DNA from: Prolixibacteraceae bacterium JC049
GTDB taxonomy: Bacteria > Bacteroidota > Bacteroidia > Bacteroidales > Prolixibacteraceae
Direction: 5' to 3'
DNA length: 64,000 nt
NCBI GenBank assembly: GCA_023369685.1
Contig: SACZ01000003.1
Span: 396,818 to 460,817 of the forward strand
In this document: positions 53,368 to 63,076 of the stretch, piece after piece
How positions within the stretch are numbered: the first letter of the stretch is position 1
Layout: each line of letters opens with the position of its first letter
Translations under genes and position numbers: made by a program
Notes under the pieces: model-generated
The model's input: only the letters and a program-made list of their open reading frames with translations
Database searches by the model: none
What the model was told of the DNA's origin: nothing

Positions 53368-55740
53368 ATGTGGAAGATCATCTTATTTACACTGATTGTA
53401 AGTAGTTCATGTGTATTTGGGCAAAGTCGACCAGATACACTCTTCTTTAAAGATCGTTTGGGGAAAGTCGGCCCCGATCAGATTTTTAAAACCAAAGGTT
53501 ATTATAACTGGGGCGGATCGGTTATAAAAGGAACCAATGGTAAATATCACTTGTTTTATTCTCGTTGGAAGAAAGAGTATTCATTTTTGGGATGGCTTAC
53601 TTTTTCGGAGGTGGCACATGCGGTTGCTAAATCACCAACAGGACCATGGAAGTTTAAAAATGTGGTACTTAAAGGAAATGGAGATGGCCATTGGGATGCC
53701 ATTACAGCTCATAATCCGAAAATCAAGTATTTCGATGGGAAGTACTACCTCTACTACATTTCTACCAATGGAGGTGCTAAATCGTTTACTGACGAAGAAT
53801 TGAAAAAAACGTCATTGGCTGGTTATAGCCATCCGAATTGGAAGATTCTAAGAACTAATCAGCGCACCGGAGTTGCTATAGCCAATTCTCTAAATGGGAA
53901 ATGGGAACGAATGGAGAAGCCACTAATTGAGCCATCGGGGCCCATAACTACGCTTACTGTGAATCCGGCTATTGCTAAAGGAAAGGATAATCGTTACTAC
54001 TTGATTGTAAAAGGCGATAAACCGAATACGAAACGCTTTATCCGAAATCAGGCCATTGCGGTTTCCGATTCTCCTGTGGGACCATTTGCCATGCAGCAAA
54101 AACCGGTAATCGATTTCTTAGATACCGAAGATATTTCGATGTGGTACGATAAGCTTCGCGATTATTATTATGCCGTATTTCACTCGCATGGTTTTATTGG
54201 AATGATGAGTTCGGCCGATGGATTGAATTGGAAGAAAGCGACGGAATTCAGCTTAACACCTAAGCGCGTGATCAAGTCGGACGGAACTGACTTGAAGTAC
54301 CAAAGAATGGAACGCCCATTTATCTATTGCGACGAAGAAGGCCCAGTAAGTTTAATTCTGGCGGTGAAGAATGGCGAGGAGTCATATCTGGTTTTTGTTC
54401 CAGTAGAGAAGCATAAATATCCTCTACCTAACAAGCGACAGTTGGCTTGGCAGAAAGCAGAAATGGGAGCTGTTTTCCATTACGATTTGCACGTGTTCGA
54501 TGGAAAGAAATATGGGCAAGGCGGTAATAGAATTACTCCCGTAACCAATTATCAGGTTTTTAATCCGAAGAAACTAGATACCGATCAGTGGATAAAAGCC
54601 GCGAAAGATGCCGGATTTACTTTTGCCATTTTAACAGCTACACATGAAACAGGCTTTGCCTTGTATCAGTCGAAAGTGAATCCATATTGTATGCGGGCAT
54701 TGGATTTTCAGAATGGACAGGGCGACATTGTTCGCGACTTTGTTAATTCATGCCGAAAATATGAAATTAAACCAGGTATCTATCTGGGAATCCGATGGAA
54801 CTCATTTATGGGAGTTCACGATTTTAAGGTGAATGGCGAAGGCAGTTTCAGAGAAAATCGTCAGAAGTGGTATAACCATATGGTAGAAGGTATGGTTAAA
54901 GAGATTTGTACCAACTATGGCGAACTATTTGAGATTTGGTTCGATGGTGGAGCTGATCATCCTGATCGTGGAGCACCAGATGTGTTACCAATTGTTCAGC
55001 GTTATCAGCCTAATTGTTTATTCTACCATAACAAGCAGTTGGCCGAAGCACGTTGGGGTGGTTCTGAGTCGGGAACTGTAAATTACCCATGTTGGTCCAC
55101 TTTCACGTACTATTCAACCGGAGCCGGAGAATCGGCACATAAAGCCATTGGAAAAAACAATTTTCAGCTGTTGAAAGAGGGCGATAAAAATGGAAACTAC
55201 TGGGTGCCTGCCATGGCTGATGCTCCTTTGCGTGGTTACAATGGGCGTCACGAATGGTTTTGGGAACCTGGAGACGATGAACACGTTTTCCCATTGAAAG
55301 ACTTGATGAATATCTACTACAAATCGGTAGGACGAAACTCGATATTGATAATGGGTTTAACACCGAATCCTGATGGATTATTGCCAGAAGTAGATGTAAA
55401 ACGCTTGAAAGAGTGGGGCGATGAAATTAATCGTCGATTTAATTCTCCATTGGCTACTGTTTCTGGAAAAGGAAAGACCATCAATCTGGTATTAGATAAA
55501 GCGGCAGAGATAAACCATATAATCATTCAAGAAGATATTAAGAATGGCGAACGCATTCGCAAATACCATGTAGAAGGATTGGTTAATGGACGTTGGACAA
55601 AACTTTGTTCTGGAGAATCGATCGGAAATAAGCGAATTCAGCAATTTGCTACTGCGAAATGTTCAAAAGTGAGGTTGAAAATTGATAATGCGATTGATGA
55701 ACCATTAATTAAATCATTTTCTGTATTCAATGTAGAATGA
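53368..55740 (+). CDS. fusion of a five-bladed beta-propeller glycosidase-like domain and a GH29 alpha-L-fucosidase
   Basis: A 790-residue exported protein (signal MWKIILFTLIVSSSCVFGQ). Residues about 30-350 form a GH43/GH117-like five-bladed propeller (YYNWGGSVIKGTNGKYHLFYSRW, DAITAHNPKIKYFDGKYYLYY, TTLTVNPAIAKGKDNRYYLIVKG, MERPFIYCDEEGPVSLILAV). From about 355 a GH29 TIM barrel begins (AWQKAEMGAVFHYDLHVFDG, FNPKKLDTDQWIKAAKDAGFTFAILTATHETGFALYQS) with the nucleophile Asp526 in EIWFDGGADH, followed by a C-terminal sandwich. GH29 enzymes release terminal alpha-L-fucose with retention. The propeller could be a second glycosidase or a binding unit. It begins the second glycan cluster and is followed after 44 bases by a sulfatase. 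Confidence 0.88.
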   Translation: MWKIILFTLIVSSSCVFGQSRPDTLFFKDRLGKVGPDQIFKTKGYYNWGGSVIKGTNGKYHLFYSRWKKEYSFLGWLTFSEVAHAVAKSPTGPWKFKNVVLKGNGDGHWDAITAHNPKIKYFDGKYYLYYISTNGGAKSFTDEELKKTSLAGYSHPNWKILRTNQRTGVAIANSLNGKWERMEKPLIEPSGPITTLTVNPAIAKGKDNRYYLIVKGDKPNTKRFIRNQAIAVSDSPVGPFAMQQKPVIDFLDTEDISMWYDKLRDYYYAVFHSHGFIGMMSSADGLNWKKATEFSLTPKRVIKSDGTDLKYQRMERPFIYCDEEGPVSLILAVKNGEESYLVFVPVEKHKYPLPNKRQLAWQKAEMGAVFHYDLHVFDGKKYGQGGNRITPVTNYQVFNPKKLDTDQWIKAAKDAGFTFAILTATHETGFALYQSKVNPYCMRALDFQNGQGDIVRDFVNSCRKYEIKPGIYLGIRWNSFMGVHDFKVNGEGSFRENRQKWYNHMVEGMVKEICTNYGELFEIWFDGGADHPDRGAPDVLPIVQRYQPNCLFYHNKQLAEARWGGSESGTVNYPCWSTFTYYSTGAGESAHKAIGKNNFQLLKEGDKNGNYWVPAMADAPLRGYNGRHEWFWEPGDDEHVFPLKDLMNIYYKSVGRNSILIMGLTPNPDGLLPEVDVKRLKEWGDEINRRFNSPLATVSGKGKTINLVLDKAAEINHIIIQEDIKNGERIRKYHVEGLVNGRWTKLCSGESIGNKRIQQFATAKCSKVRLKIDNAIDEPLIKSFSVFNVE

Positions 55741-55784
55741 TGTATCTTTAACGAAAATAAGCTAAACAAAAGGAAATTCGATCT

Positions 55785-57344
55785 ATGAACAATTGGAATC
55801 ATTTTAAGATGATTGCCGGGGCATCGCTTATTAGTGTAAGCTCTATCCTCTCAGGGTGCTCTGCAAAGAAAGAAGCTGAAAAGACCAAACAGCCCAATAT
55901 CATCATGTTTTTGGTGGATGATATGGGGTGGCAAGACACATCAGTTCCATTTTGGAAGAAGAAAACACCATTTAACGAACGTTATCATACACCTGGAATG
56001 GAGCGATTGGCTTCTGAAGGAATGATGTTTACTCAGGCTTACGCTTGTGCGGTATGTTCGCCAACAAGGGTTAGTTTGATGTCGGGAATGAATGCTGCAC
56101 GTCACAGAGTAACCAACTGGACATTGTGGCGAAATGCATCGGTCGATGGAAAAAGTAAGGTGTTGGAATACCCAAAATGGAGTGTGAATGGTGTACAGCC
56201 ATCAGATACGGTAGAGCGATCTACTCCGGCTACTTTACTTCCTCAGTTACTAAACGATAATGGCTACTTTACTATTCATGCGGGGAAAGCTCACTTTGGT
56301 GCTGTTTCTACTCCTGCCGAAAACCCATTAAACTGTGGTTTCGATGTAAATATTGCCGGACATGCAGCTGGTGGCTTAGGAAGCTATTTAGGAGAACAGA
56401 ACTTTGGAAACAAAGAAAAAGGGGGACATACACTTCCATGGGGAGTTCCAGGATTAGAAAAGTACCATGGAGATTCTATCTTTATTACCGAAGCTTTGAC
56501 CATTGAGGCTAAAAAAGCAATGGATAAAGCATTGGGGCAGAAGAAACCATTTTACTTATACATGGCTCATTATGCGGTGCATATTCCATTAAATGCCGAT
56601 CGTCGTTTTTACCAGAAATATTTAGATATGGGCTTGCCTAAGGCCGAGGCTAAATATGCTTCAATGATTGAGGCTATGGACAAGAGTTTGGTAGATATCA
56701 TGAACTATGTGGATGAAAAAGGGATTGCTGACAATACCATTATCATGTTTATGTCGGATAATGGAGGCTTCAGTTTAAGACCAAGAGCCGGACAGATGCA
56801 CACGCACAATAAACCGTTGAATAGCGGAAAAGGATCGGCCTATGAAGGTGGTATTCGCGAGCCAATGATTGTTAAATGGCCTGGTGTAGTAAAACCGAAA
56901 ACCAAGAACAACGATTACCTGATTATTGAAGATTTCTATCCTACTATTTTGGAAATGGCAGGTGTGAAAAATTATAAAACCAAGCAGGTAGTTGATGGAA
57001 AGAGCTTTGTTCCTATGTTGAATGGAAAAGGTTCTACTGCTAAAGGACGTGATCTGTATTGGCACTTCCCAAATAATTGGGGCCCATCAGGACCGGGAAT
57101 TGGTGCAACAAGTACTGTTAGAAGTGGCGATTGGAAACTAATTTACTGGTATAAAGATCAGCATTTCGAATTATTCAATATTAAAGAGGATATTGGAGAA
57201 CAGGTGAACTTAGCCGATACGAACAAAGAAAAAGTGAAAGAGTTGGCAGCTAAACTTGGTCAGTATTTGCGAAGTGTAGATGCTCAGCGTCCATCTTTGA
57301 AAGCGACAGGGAAAGTGGTAGCATGGCCCGACGAAGTAATTTAA
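55785..57344 (+). CDS. sulfatase, formylglycine-dependent, lipoprotein
   Basis: A 519-residue type I sulfatase. Its signal has a lipobox (ILSGC, Cys25), so it is likely anchored. The calcium-site pair lies in IIMFLVDDMGWQD (Asp45, Asp46), and the catalytic motif is CSPTR with Cys91 as the residue converted to formylglycine, followed by SLMSGMNAARHR. Later marks are HAGKAHFG, FYLYMAHYAVHIPL, MFMSDNGG and RSGDWKLIYWY. The Cys-type motif can be matured by the anaerobic radical-SAM enzyme, whose gene is not in this window. It would remove sulfate esters from glycans before the fucosidases act. The specific sulfate position is unknown. Confidence 0.93.
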   Translation: MNNWNHFKMIAGASLISVSSILSGCSAKKEAEKTKQPNIIMFLVDDMGWQDTSVPFWKKKTPFNERYHTPGMERLASEGMMFTQAYACAVCSPTRVSLMSGMNAARHRVTNWTLWRNASVDGKSKVLEYPKWSVNGVQPSDTVERSTPATLLPQLLNDNGYFTIHAGKAHFGAVSTPAENPLNCGFDVNIAGHAAGGLGSYLGEQNFGNKEKGGHTLPWGVPGLEKYHGDSIFITEALTIEAKKAMDKALGQKKPFYLYMAHYAVHIPLNADRRFYQKYLDMGLPKAEAKYASMIEAMDKSLVDIMNYVDEKGIADNTIIMFMSDNGGFSLRPRAGQMHTHNKPLNSGKGSAYEGGIREPMIVKWPGVVKPKTKNNDYLIIEDFYPTILEMAGVKNYKTKQVVDGKSFVPMLNGKGSTAKGRDLYWHFPNNWGPSGPGIGATSTVRSGDWKLIYWYKDQHFELFNIKEDIGEQVNLADTNKEKVKELAAKLGQYLRSVDAQRPSLKATGKVVAWPDEVI

Positions 57345-57354
57345 AACTGTAGAT

Positions 57355-57672
57355 ATGAAACAAGTATTTCGTTACTCTAATCGAAAAGAGGTCTTGAAGA
57401 CAGATAAAACCGAAGGCCATTTTTTAGCAACCACACAAGACAAAGATTTTGTGGAGTTACTAATTGAAGCAGAAGGAGAGGTTGCTGCACATCCATTACC
57501 CATAGAGGTAACTTTTTATGTGATTTCAGGAGAAGGCACTTTGGAAGTAGATGGAGCAAGTGTAACTATGAAGCAGGGCGATATGGCTACTGTAAGTGCA
57601 AATGCTCATAGAGGATGGCGAAATAATAATACAGAACCATTGAAGTTGCTTGTTATTAAGGCTGTGTCGTAA
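57355..57672 (+). CDS. cupin-domain protein
   Basis: A 105-residue single-domain cupin beginning 10 bases after the sulfatase stop, so in the same transcript. Cupin motif 1 is approximated by HPLPIEVTFYVISGEGTLEVDG and motif 2 by GDMATVSANAHRGWRN. No signal peptide is seen, so a cytoplasmic protein. It could bind or isomerise a sugar product or sense it. The small size and the metal-site residues (His, Glu, His) fit a small-molecule-binding cupin, but function is not known. Confidence 0.8.
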   Translation: MKQVFRYSNRKEVLKTDKTEGHFLATTQDKDFVELLIEAEGEVAAHPLPIEVTFYVISGEGTLEVDGASVTMKQGDMATVSANAHRGWRNNNTEPLKLLVIKAVS

Positions 57673-57697
57673 TAATATTGGCAATTGATTTTATACT

Positions 57698-57735
57698 AAG
57701 GCCGAATAGTGTTTATCTATTCGGCCTTATTTTAT
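57698..57735 (+). terminator. terminator after the sulfatase-cupin operon
   Basis: AAGGCCGAATAG (57698-57709) and CTATTCGGCCTT (57717-57728) form a perfect 12-bp stem, followed by ATTTTATT. Confidence 0.85.
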
Positions 57736-57795
57736 TATCTTAGCAGCACAGGGCAGCATAGTTTGTCTGAAAACCGATCGAATAAAGAAAAAAAG

Positions 57796-60135
57796 ATGAT
57801 GAAATTGAAGTCAGCATTGTTCATACTTGCCGGAACAATGTGGTTAAACTGCTCGGCTCAGTTAAAGCCCAATAGCATCCGAATGTGGTATAAGCAACCT
57901 GCCGAAAAATGGGTGGAAGCTTTGCCCGTAGGAAACGGACATCTGGGTGCAATGGTTTTTGGAAAACCTACTCACGAACGTATTCAACTGAATGAAGATT
58001 CTATGTGGCCCGGAGGACCTGACTGGGGCGACAGTAAAGGAACACCGGAAGATTTAAAATACCTTAGAAAATTATTGGTCGAAGGAAAGCATCATGAAGC
58101 AGATAGTGAGATTGTGAAACGTTTTTCCAGAAATGGAGTAACTCGTTCGCATCAAACTTTAGGGAATTTGTGGTGCGATTGGGAACATGAATTAACAGGA
58201 GGATATGTAAGAGCTTTAAGTCTGGATTCGGCTTTTACTTCAGCGGCTTATAATGTGGCCGGAGGGCGTGTAACCCAGAAAGTTTTTGCCAGCTATCCCA
58301 ATGATGTTTTGGTCGTGGAATACACTTCTACAGCACCTAATGGGCTGAATGGGACATTACGCATCAATCGACCTAAAGATGGTGAGCACGAAACGGCAAC
58401 AACCACTAGCAACGGAAATGTGTTGGTAATGAAAGGGGAAGCCACTCAGTATGGCGCTCAATTCGAATCAAAACCAAAACCGTTGAACTATGGTGTGAAA
58501 TTCGATTGCCGTTTATTGGCACTGAACGATGGAGGAGAGGTGAAATCCAATGGAGAAACATTGAAGGTAGAAGGCGTAAAGAAACTGACCCTTTATTTGG
58601 TTGCCAATACTTCATTTTACGGAAAAGATTACGAGACTAAAAGTAAGAAGCAAATCAATAAGCTGAAAAAGAGTAATACGAAAGATCTTTTCAATGCTCA
58701 TTTAGCCGATTATCAGAAACTATACAACAGAGTGGTGCTTAATCTGGGAGGCGATAATAAGAATGCTTTACCAACTGATGAGCGAATTGCTGCTGTAAAA
58801 GCAGGTAGTATAGATCAAAATCTGGAAGCTATTCTATTTCAATATGGCCGTTACTTGTTGATTGGTTCTTCTCGCATGGGAACAAACCCTGCAAACCTGC
58901 AAGGCTTATGGAATGAACACATCAAAGCTCCATGGAATGCCGATTATCATTTGAACATTAACCTGCAGATGAATTATTGGCCAGCAGAAGTAACCAACTT
59001 AAGTGAGTTGCATCAGCCATTAATTAAATACATTGAACGATTGGCTGAACGTGGTAAGAATACGGCCAAAGAGCAATATGGTATGGATGGTTTTATCATT
59101 CATCATGCTTCCGATTTATGGGGACCAACATGGATGCGTGCCGGACAACCTTACTGGGGAAGCTGGATTGGTGGTAGCGGATGGTTACTACAGCATGTTT
59201 GGGAGCATTACCTTTTTACTGGCGATAAGAAATACTTGAAGAAAACCGCATATCCACTGTTGAAAGAAGGTGCTCGTTTCTATGCACAATGGCTAATGGC
59301 CGACCCAAGAGATGGAAAATTAATTTCTGCGCCATCTACTTCGCCTGAGAACTCATTTATTGCGCCTGATGGAAAGAAAGCTGCGACTTGTTTGGGAAGT
59401 GCTATGGACCAACAAATCATTAAGGAGGTATTCGATAATTACCTTGAAGCTGCAGAATTACTTGGCGATAATGATAATCTGGTAAATGAAGTAAAAGAAA
59501 AGAGAACTAAAATGCGCTCTGGACTTGTTATAGGAGACGATGGTCGTATTTTAGAATGGGACAGACCGTATGATGAACCAGAAAAAGGACATCGCCATAT
59601 GTCGCATTTGTATGCGTTCCATCCGGGTGATGATATCACCAAAGAAGATACTCCTGAGTTGTTCAAGGCAGTTCGTAAAACATTGGATTATCGCTTAGCC
59701 CATGGTGGTGCAGGAACAGGATGGAGTAGAGCATGGTTAATTAATTTCTCTGCTCGTTTGCTAGATGGTGAAATGGCACATGAGCATATTCAAATGCTAT
59801 TTAAAAAGTCAATCTTCATCAACCTTTTCGATGCTCACCCTCCATTCCAGATTGATGGAAACTTTGGTTACACAGCTGGTGTGGCAGAAATGTTGTTGCA
59901 ATCGCACCGTGGAGCATTGCGTTTGTTGCCAGCTTTGCCAAAAGCATGGAAAGATGGTAAAATAACTGGCTTAAAAGCCCGTGGAGATATTGAAGTAGAT
60001 CTGGAATGGAAGAACCACCAATTGGTGAGAGCAGTATTCAGAGCTAAAAATAGCGGAAAAACCAAAGTAGTATACAATGGTAAAATAGCAGAAATTGCAT
60101 TGAAAGCTGGAGAGCCAGCACAGTTTATGCCGTAA
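57796..60135 (+). CDS. GH95 alpha-L-fucosidase family enzyme
   Basis: A 779-residue exported enzyme. ATG 57796 is used because it directly opens the signal peptide ([22 protein letters not shown]); the frame extends upstream through the terminator and is not translated there. The N-terminal sandwich starts [27 protein letters not shown], the family signature. The six-hairpin barrel has [18 protein letters not shown], and [16 protein letters not shown] with Asn387 and Asn389, SPEN (Glu518) and FQIDGNFG (Asp687), which match the catalytic residues known for GH95. The family includes alpha-1,2-L-fucosidases and alpha-L-galactosidases acting by inversion. Together with GH29 it suggests differently linked fucose in the target. 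It is a monocistronic gene between two terminators. Confidence 0.93.
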   Translation: MMKLKSALFILAGTMWLNCSAQLKPNSIRMWYKQPAEKWVEALPVGNGHLGAMVFGKPTHERIQLNEDSMWPGGPDWGDSKGTPEDLKYLRKLLVEGKHHEADSEIVKRFSRNGVTRSHQTLGNLWCDWEHELTGGYVRALSLDSAFTSAAYNVAGGRVTQKVFASYPNDVLVVEYTSTAPNGLNGTLRINRPKDGEHETATTTSNGNVLVMKGEATQYGAQFESKPKPLNYGVKFDCRLLALNDGGEVKSNGETLKVEGVKKLTLYLVANTSFYGKDYETKSKKQINKLKKSNTKDLFNAHLADYQKLYNRVVLNLGGDNKNALPTDERIAAVKAGSIDQNLEAILFQYGRYLLIGSSRMGTNPANLQGLWNEHIKAPWNADYHLNINLQMNYWPAEVTNLSELHQPLIKYIERLAERGKNTAKEQYGMDGFIIHHASDLWGPTWMRAGQPYWGSWIGGSGWLLQHVWEHYLFTGDKKYLKKTAYPLLKEGARFYAQWLMADPRDGKLISAPSTSPENSFIAPDGKKAATCLGSAMDQQIIKEVFDNYLEAAELLGDNDNLVNEVKEKRTKMRSGLVIGDDGRILEWDRPYDEPEKGHRHMSHLYAFHPGDDITKEDTPELFKAVRKTLDYRLAHGGAGTGWSRAWLINFSARLLDGEMAHEHIQMLFKKSIFINLFDAHPPFQIDGNFGYTAGVAEMLLQSHRGALRLLPALPKAWKDGKITGLKARGDIEVDLEWKNHQLVRAVFRAKNSGKTKVVYNGKIAEIALKAGEPAQFMP

Positions 60136-60173
60136 GCTTTTCAGTTTACTGAATTCTTCATAAATGAATTTAA

Positions 60174-60206
60174 AACGAAGTGTTTCTCATGAGGCACTTC
60201 GTTTTT
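60174..60206 (+). terminator. terminator after the GH95 gene
   Basis: AACGAAGTG (60174-60182) pairs with CACTTCGTT (60195-60203), with TTT extending the T run. Confidence 0.88.
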
Positions 60207-60286
60207 TGTTGCTACCCAATGTTAGAATGAATGACAATTTCGATGTAATATTTGATTATAGTATGGATGATTGAGTAATTCTATTT

Positions 60287-60300
60287 CGGAACCGTTTCCG
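60287..60300 (+). promoter_or_regulatory. possible LacI-type operator upstream of the GH89 gene
   Basis: CGGAACCGTTTCCG is a near-perfect palindrome (12 of 14 positions symmetric) with a central CG, a form typical of LacI-family operators. It lies 17 bases before the -7 element, over the expected -33 region, so a bound repressor would block the promoter. No LacI gene is in the window. Confidence 0.35.
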
Positions 60301-60316
60301 TTAACGTTTGGATTGT

Positions 60317-60324
60317 TATTTTTG
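60317..60324 (+). promoter_or_regulatory. candidate -7 element of the GH89 gene
   Basis: TATTTTTG fits TAnnTTTG and lies 41 bases before ATG 60365. Confidence 0.5.
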
Positions 60325-60364
60325 TAGCCTTAATTAATTGCACGTATTAACAAATCTAGGCTTA

Positions 60365-62518
60365 ATGAAACGCATTCTCTTATTGGTGAGTTGGTGCTTA
60401 CTCGCTTTACCTCTCTTAAAGGCACAAAACACGCAAGAGGTTGAAAAATGGATGAAACGTATGTCCATAAACAGCAACCAAATTATATTGAAATCAGATG
60501 GTTCAGGAAACGATAATTACACTTTCTGGGCGAAAGATAATAATCTACATGTTACAGCCGGAAGTACCAATGCGATGTGTTATGCCATTGGTAATTATCT
60601 GAAAAAACAAGGAGCTTTACACTATTCTTGGGAAGGAACAAGACAAGTTAAACATATAGATTGGGCCGATCAGGTAAAAGAAACCGGAGGCTCGCCATTT
60701 AAATTCAGAATGTACATGAATGTATGTGCATTTGGGTATACTACGCCATGGTGGGATTGGAAACGTTGGGAAAAAGAGATCGACTGGATGGCATTGCGCG
60801 GTATTAACATGCCAACAGCTATGTTAGGACAGGAGTACGTTTGGAAGGAAGTATGGAATGAGCTTGGAGTTTCGGATGATGAGCTGAAGAACTACTTCAC
60901 TGGTCCTGCTTTCTTGCCTTGGCACAGAATGGGTAACCTAAATGGTCATGGTGGTGCTTTGCCTATCGAGTTTATGAAACGAGAGATGAAGCTTCAGAAA
61001 AAGGTGTTGACACGCATGCGTGACTTGGGAATGAAACCTGTTGTTCCGGCATTTTCGGGTTATGTTCCAAAAGCATTGATGAAGAAATACCCTAATGCAG
61101 TAATTCGTGAAATGGGACAGTGGACACCTGGGATTCAAACCAGAACTTATTTGCTCGATCCTAAAGATCCGTTATTTAAAGAAATTGGAGCTTTATTCAT
61201 CAAAAAATACCAAGCACTTTATGGAACTTGTGAGTATTACTTAGCCGATTCGTTTAACGAAATGAATCCTCCGGTGAAGAAAGCAACCAAAGAACAAGAG
61301 CTTCGAGAATATGGTAAAGTTATTTACGAGACATTAGCCGAATCGTCGCCTAATGCCACATGGGTTATGCAAGGCTGGATGTTTGGTCACTCGAAAGGCT
61401 TCTGGACGCCTTCGGCGGTGCAAGCATTTTTACAGGATGTACCAAAAGATAAGCTACTGATTCAGGATTTTGGAAACGATAGATACGATGTGTGGAAATC
61501 GTTGAATGCATTCTACGGAAAGCAGTGGATTTTCGGTTTTGTACATAACTATGGCGGAACCAATCCTGTTTTTGGCGATTTTAGCTTCTATGATAATGTG
61601 GTAACAAAGTTGTTGAATGATCCGGAGCACGGAAACTTAATGGGCTTTGGAGTTATGCCAGAAGGAATTCATAACAACTCGGTGGTATACGAATATTTAT
61701 ACGATTTGGCTTGGAATCAGCAGCAAAGCGATTTCCATACATGGATCAACCAATACTTGAAAAACCGATACGGAATTGTTGAGGCTTCAATGGTGGCTAA
61801 TTGGGAAATGATGGCACAATCGGTATTTAAAGTGAAATATTGGAAGCCACGTTGGTGGAATGGAGCAGGTAGCTACTTGCACAATAAGCGTCCATCGTTG
61901 AAAGTAGGCCAAACAGAAACTTTTCCTGGCGATCAGCAGGTGTTAAAAGCGGTCATTAAGCATTATATGAACTGGGTGGCAAAATATCCGGAGAACCAGT
62001 TGTTGGCATATGATTTAGCTGAATTATCTCGTCATTATTTTGCTATCGAAACGGATAACTTAATAAAAGAAGCCTGTAAAGCATACCAAGAAGGAAATAA
62101 ATCGGAAGCTGACAAGTGGGTAGCAAAGATTGAAAAAATGATGGTTGACCTAGATCAGGTGGCCGGATTTCATCCTAACCAACGTTTGTACACTTGGTGT
62201 AAGCAGGCAACGGCCATTGCCGGACCAAAAGAGTTGTACCTGAACAATGCCAAGCAGCAGGTAACCGTTTGGGGCGGTGATGGATTGAAAGATTATGCTT
62301 CGAGAGAGTGGCAAGGTTTAGTGAAAGATTACTATTGGCCACGATGGAAACAATTCTTCAGTGCATTGAAAAGTAGTGCCGATTTAAAAGAGGCTAACTC
62401 GAAAATTGTAGCATGGGAGCACCAATGGTTTGCTGATAATAAAATGCCAGAAAAACCAGTCGATTATTCCGGTAAGGAATTAGTGAAACTAGTCAACCAG
62501 ATGTTTGAGATAAAGTAA
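60365..62518 (+). CDS. GH89 alpha-N-acetylglucosaminidase
   Basis: A 717-residue exported enzyme; ATG 60365 opens the signal peptide (MKRILLLVSWCLLALPLLKAQ), and nine further in-frame codons upstream are not needed. The NAGLU family order is intact: a small N-terminal domain, FRMYMNVCAFGYTTPWWDWKRWEKEIDWMALRGINMPTAM-type core, catalytic YLADSFNEMNPP (Glu299) and GFGVMPEGIHNNSVVYEYLYDLAW (Glu433), the two glutamates known in human NAGLU and bacterial GH89. A C-terminal helical domain follows. The enzyme releases terminal alpha-linked GlcNAc, as capped on gastric-type mucin glycans or heparan-like chains. Its place after GH29, sulfatase and GH95 suggests sequential trimming of one complex glycan. 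Confidence 0.95.
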   Translation: MKRILLLVSWCLLALPLLKAQNTQEVEKWMKRMSINSNQIILKSDGSGNDNYTFWAKDNNLHVTAGSTNAMCYAIGNYLKKQGALHYSWEGTRQVKHIDWADQVKETGGSPFKFRMYMNVCAFGYTTPWWDWKRWEKEIDWMALRGINMPTAMLGQEYVWKEVWNELGVSDDELKNYFTGPAFLPWHRMGNLNGHGGALPIEFMKREMKLQKKVLTRMRDLGMKPVVPAFSGYVPKALMKKYPNAVIREMGQWTPGIQTRTYLLDPKDPLFKEIGALFIKKYQALYGTCEYYLADSFNEMNPPVKKATKEQELREYGKVIYETLAESSPNATWVMQGWMFGHSKGFWTPSAVQAFLQDVPKDKLLIQDFGNDRYDVWKSLNAFYGKQWIFGFVHNYGGTNPVFGDFSFYDNVVTKLLNDPEHGNLMGFGVMPEGIHNNSVVYEYLYDLAWNQQQSDFHTWINQYLKNRYGIVEASMVANWEMMAQSVFKVKYWKPRWWNGAGSYLHNKRPSLKVGQTETFPGDQQVLKAVIKHYMNWVAKYPENQLLAYDLAELSRHYFAIETDNLIKEACKAYQEGNKSEADKWVAKIEKMMVDLDQVAGFHPNQRLYTWCKQATAIAGPKELYLNNAKQQVTVWGGDGLKDYASREWQGLVKDYYWPRWKQFFSALKSSADLKEANSKIVAWEHQWFADNKMPEKPVDYSGKELVKLVNQMFEIK

Positions 62519-62541
62519 ACTGAATTCAATATTCTAAATAT

Positions 62542-62579
62542 AAAAAAGGAGCTATTTCGAATGAAGTAGCTCCTTTTTT
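62542..62579 (+). terminator. terminator after the GH89 gene
   Basis: GGAGCTATTTC (62548-62558) pairs with GAAGTAGCTCC (62563-62573), followed by six T and preceded by six A. It is nearly identical to the hairpin at 63042-63076. Confidence 0.9.
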
Positions 62580-62680
62580 GTTTTATGGCTTAATTATTGT
62601 TTGTATTAATAATTAAGATTACTTGCGTGTAGCGTATGGTAATGGATAAAGAATTCTTGAAACAGTAAAAAGTTTAGATA

Positions 62681-63004
62681 ATGAAGACAGATAAGTTTAC
62701 AAAAGCAGTATTGACAGTAATAGCAATTAACTTGACAATATTAACAGTTAAAAATATTGATTTAGTATCTAAAGCGCATGCCGATGAGCCAGTTAAACAA
62801 GAGAAGTTGACTAAACAAATTAATTACGGATTGGTGCCTTTAAATGAGGATGGAACAATTTCAGTTAGAGTAAAAGGATTGGATAAGATTGATGTTAATA
62901 TTACAGGAATTCACACCAGTGATGAACTAGATGTTAATATTGATGAAATTGGTGGTGGTACAGTATGGCATGGAGGTCCAATTCCTGTTGAACTAGATGA
63001 TTAA
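62681..63004 (+). CDS. small exported or anchored protein
   Basis: A 107-residue protein. An N-terminal hydrophobic segment (FTKAVLTVIAINLTILTV) behind two lysines may be a signal or a membrane anchor. The mature part is beta-rich: INYGLVPLNEDGTISVRVKG, LDKIDVNITGIHTSDELDVNIDEIGG, then TVWHGGPIPVELDD. Similar small proteins, ending in a GG…GPIPVE-like motif, are common but uncharacterised in Bacteroidota. It is flanked by two near-identical terminators, so it is its own transcription unit. The role is unknown. Confidence 0.7.
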   Translation: MKTDKFTKAVLTVIAINLTILTVKNIDLVSKAHADEPVKQEKLTKQINYGLVPLNEDGTISVRVKGLDKIDVNITGIHTSDELDVNIDEIGGGTVWHGGPIPVELDD

Positions 63005-63041
63005 ATGATTTTTGAAGAGAGTTTTTGATAAACGGATAATT

Positions 63042-63076
63042 AAAAAGGAGCTATTTCGAGTGAAGTAGCTCCTTTT
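63042..63076 (+). terminator. terminator after the small exported protein
   Basis: GGAGCTATTTC (63047-63057) and GAAGTAGCTCC (63062-63072), then TTTT; near-identical in sequence and loop to the hairpin at 62542-62579, 500 bases earlier. Confidence 0.88.
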
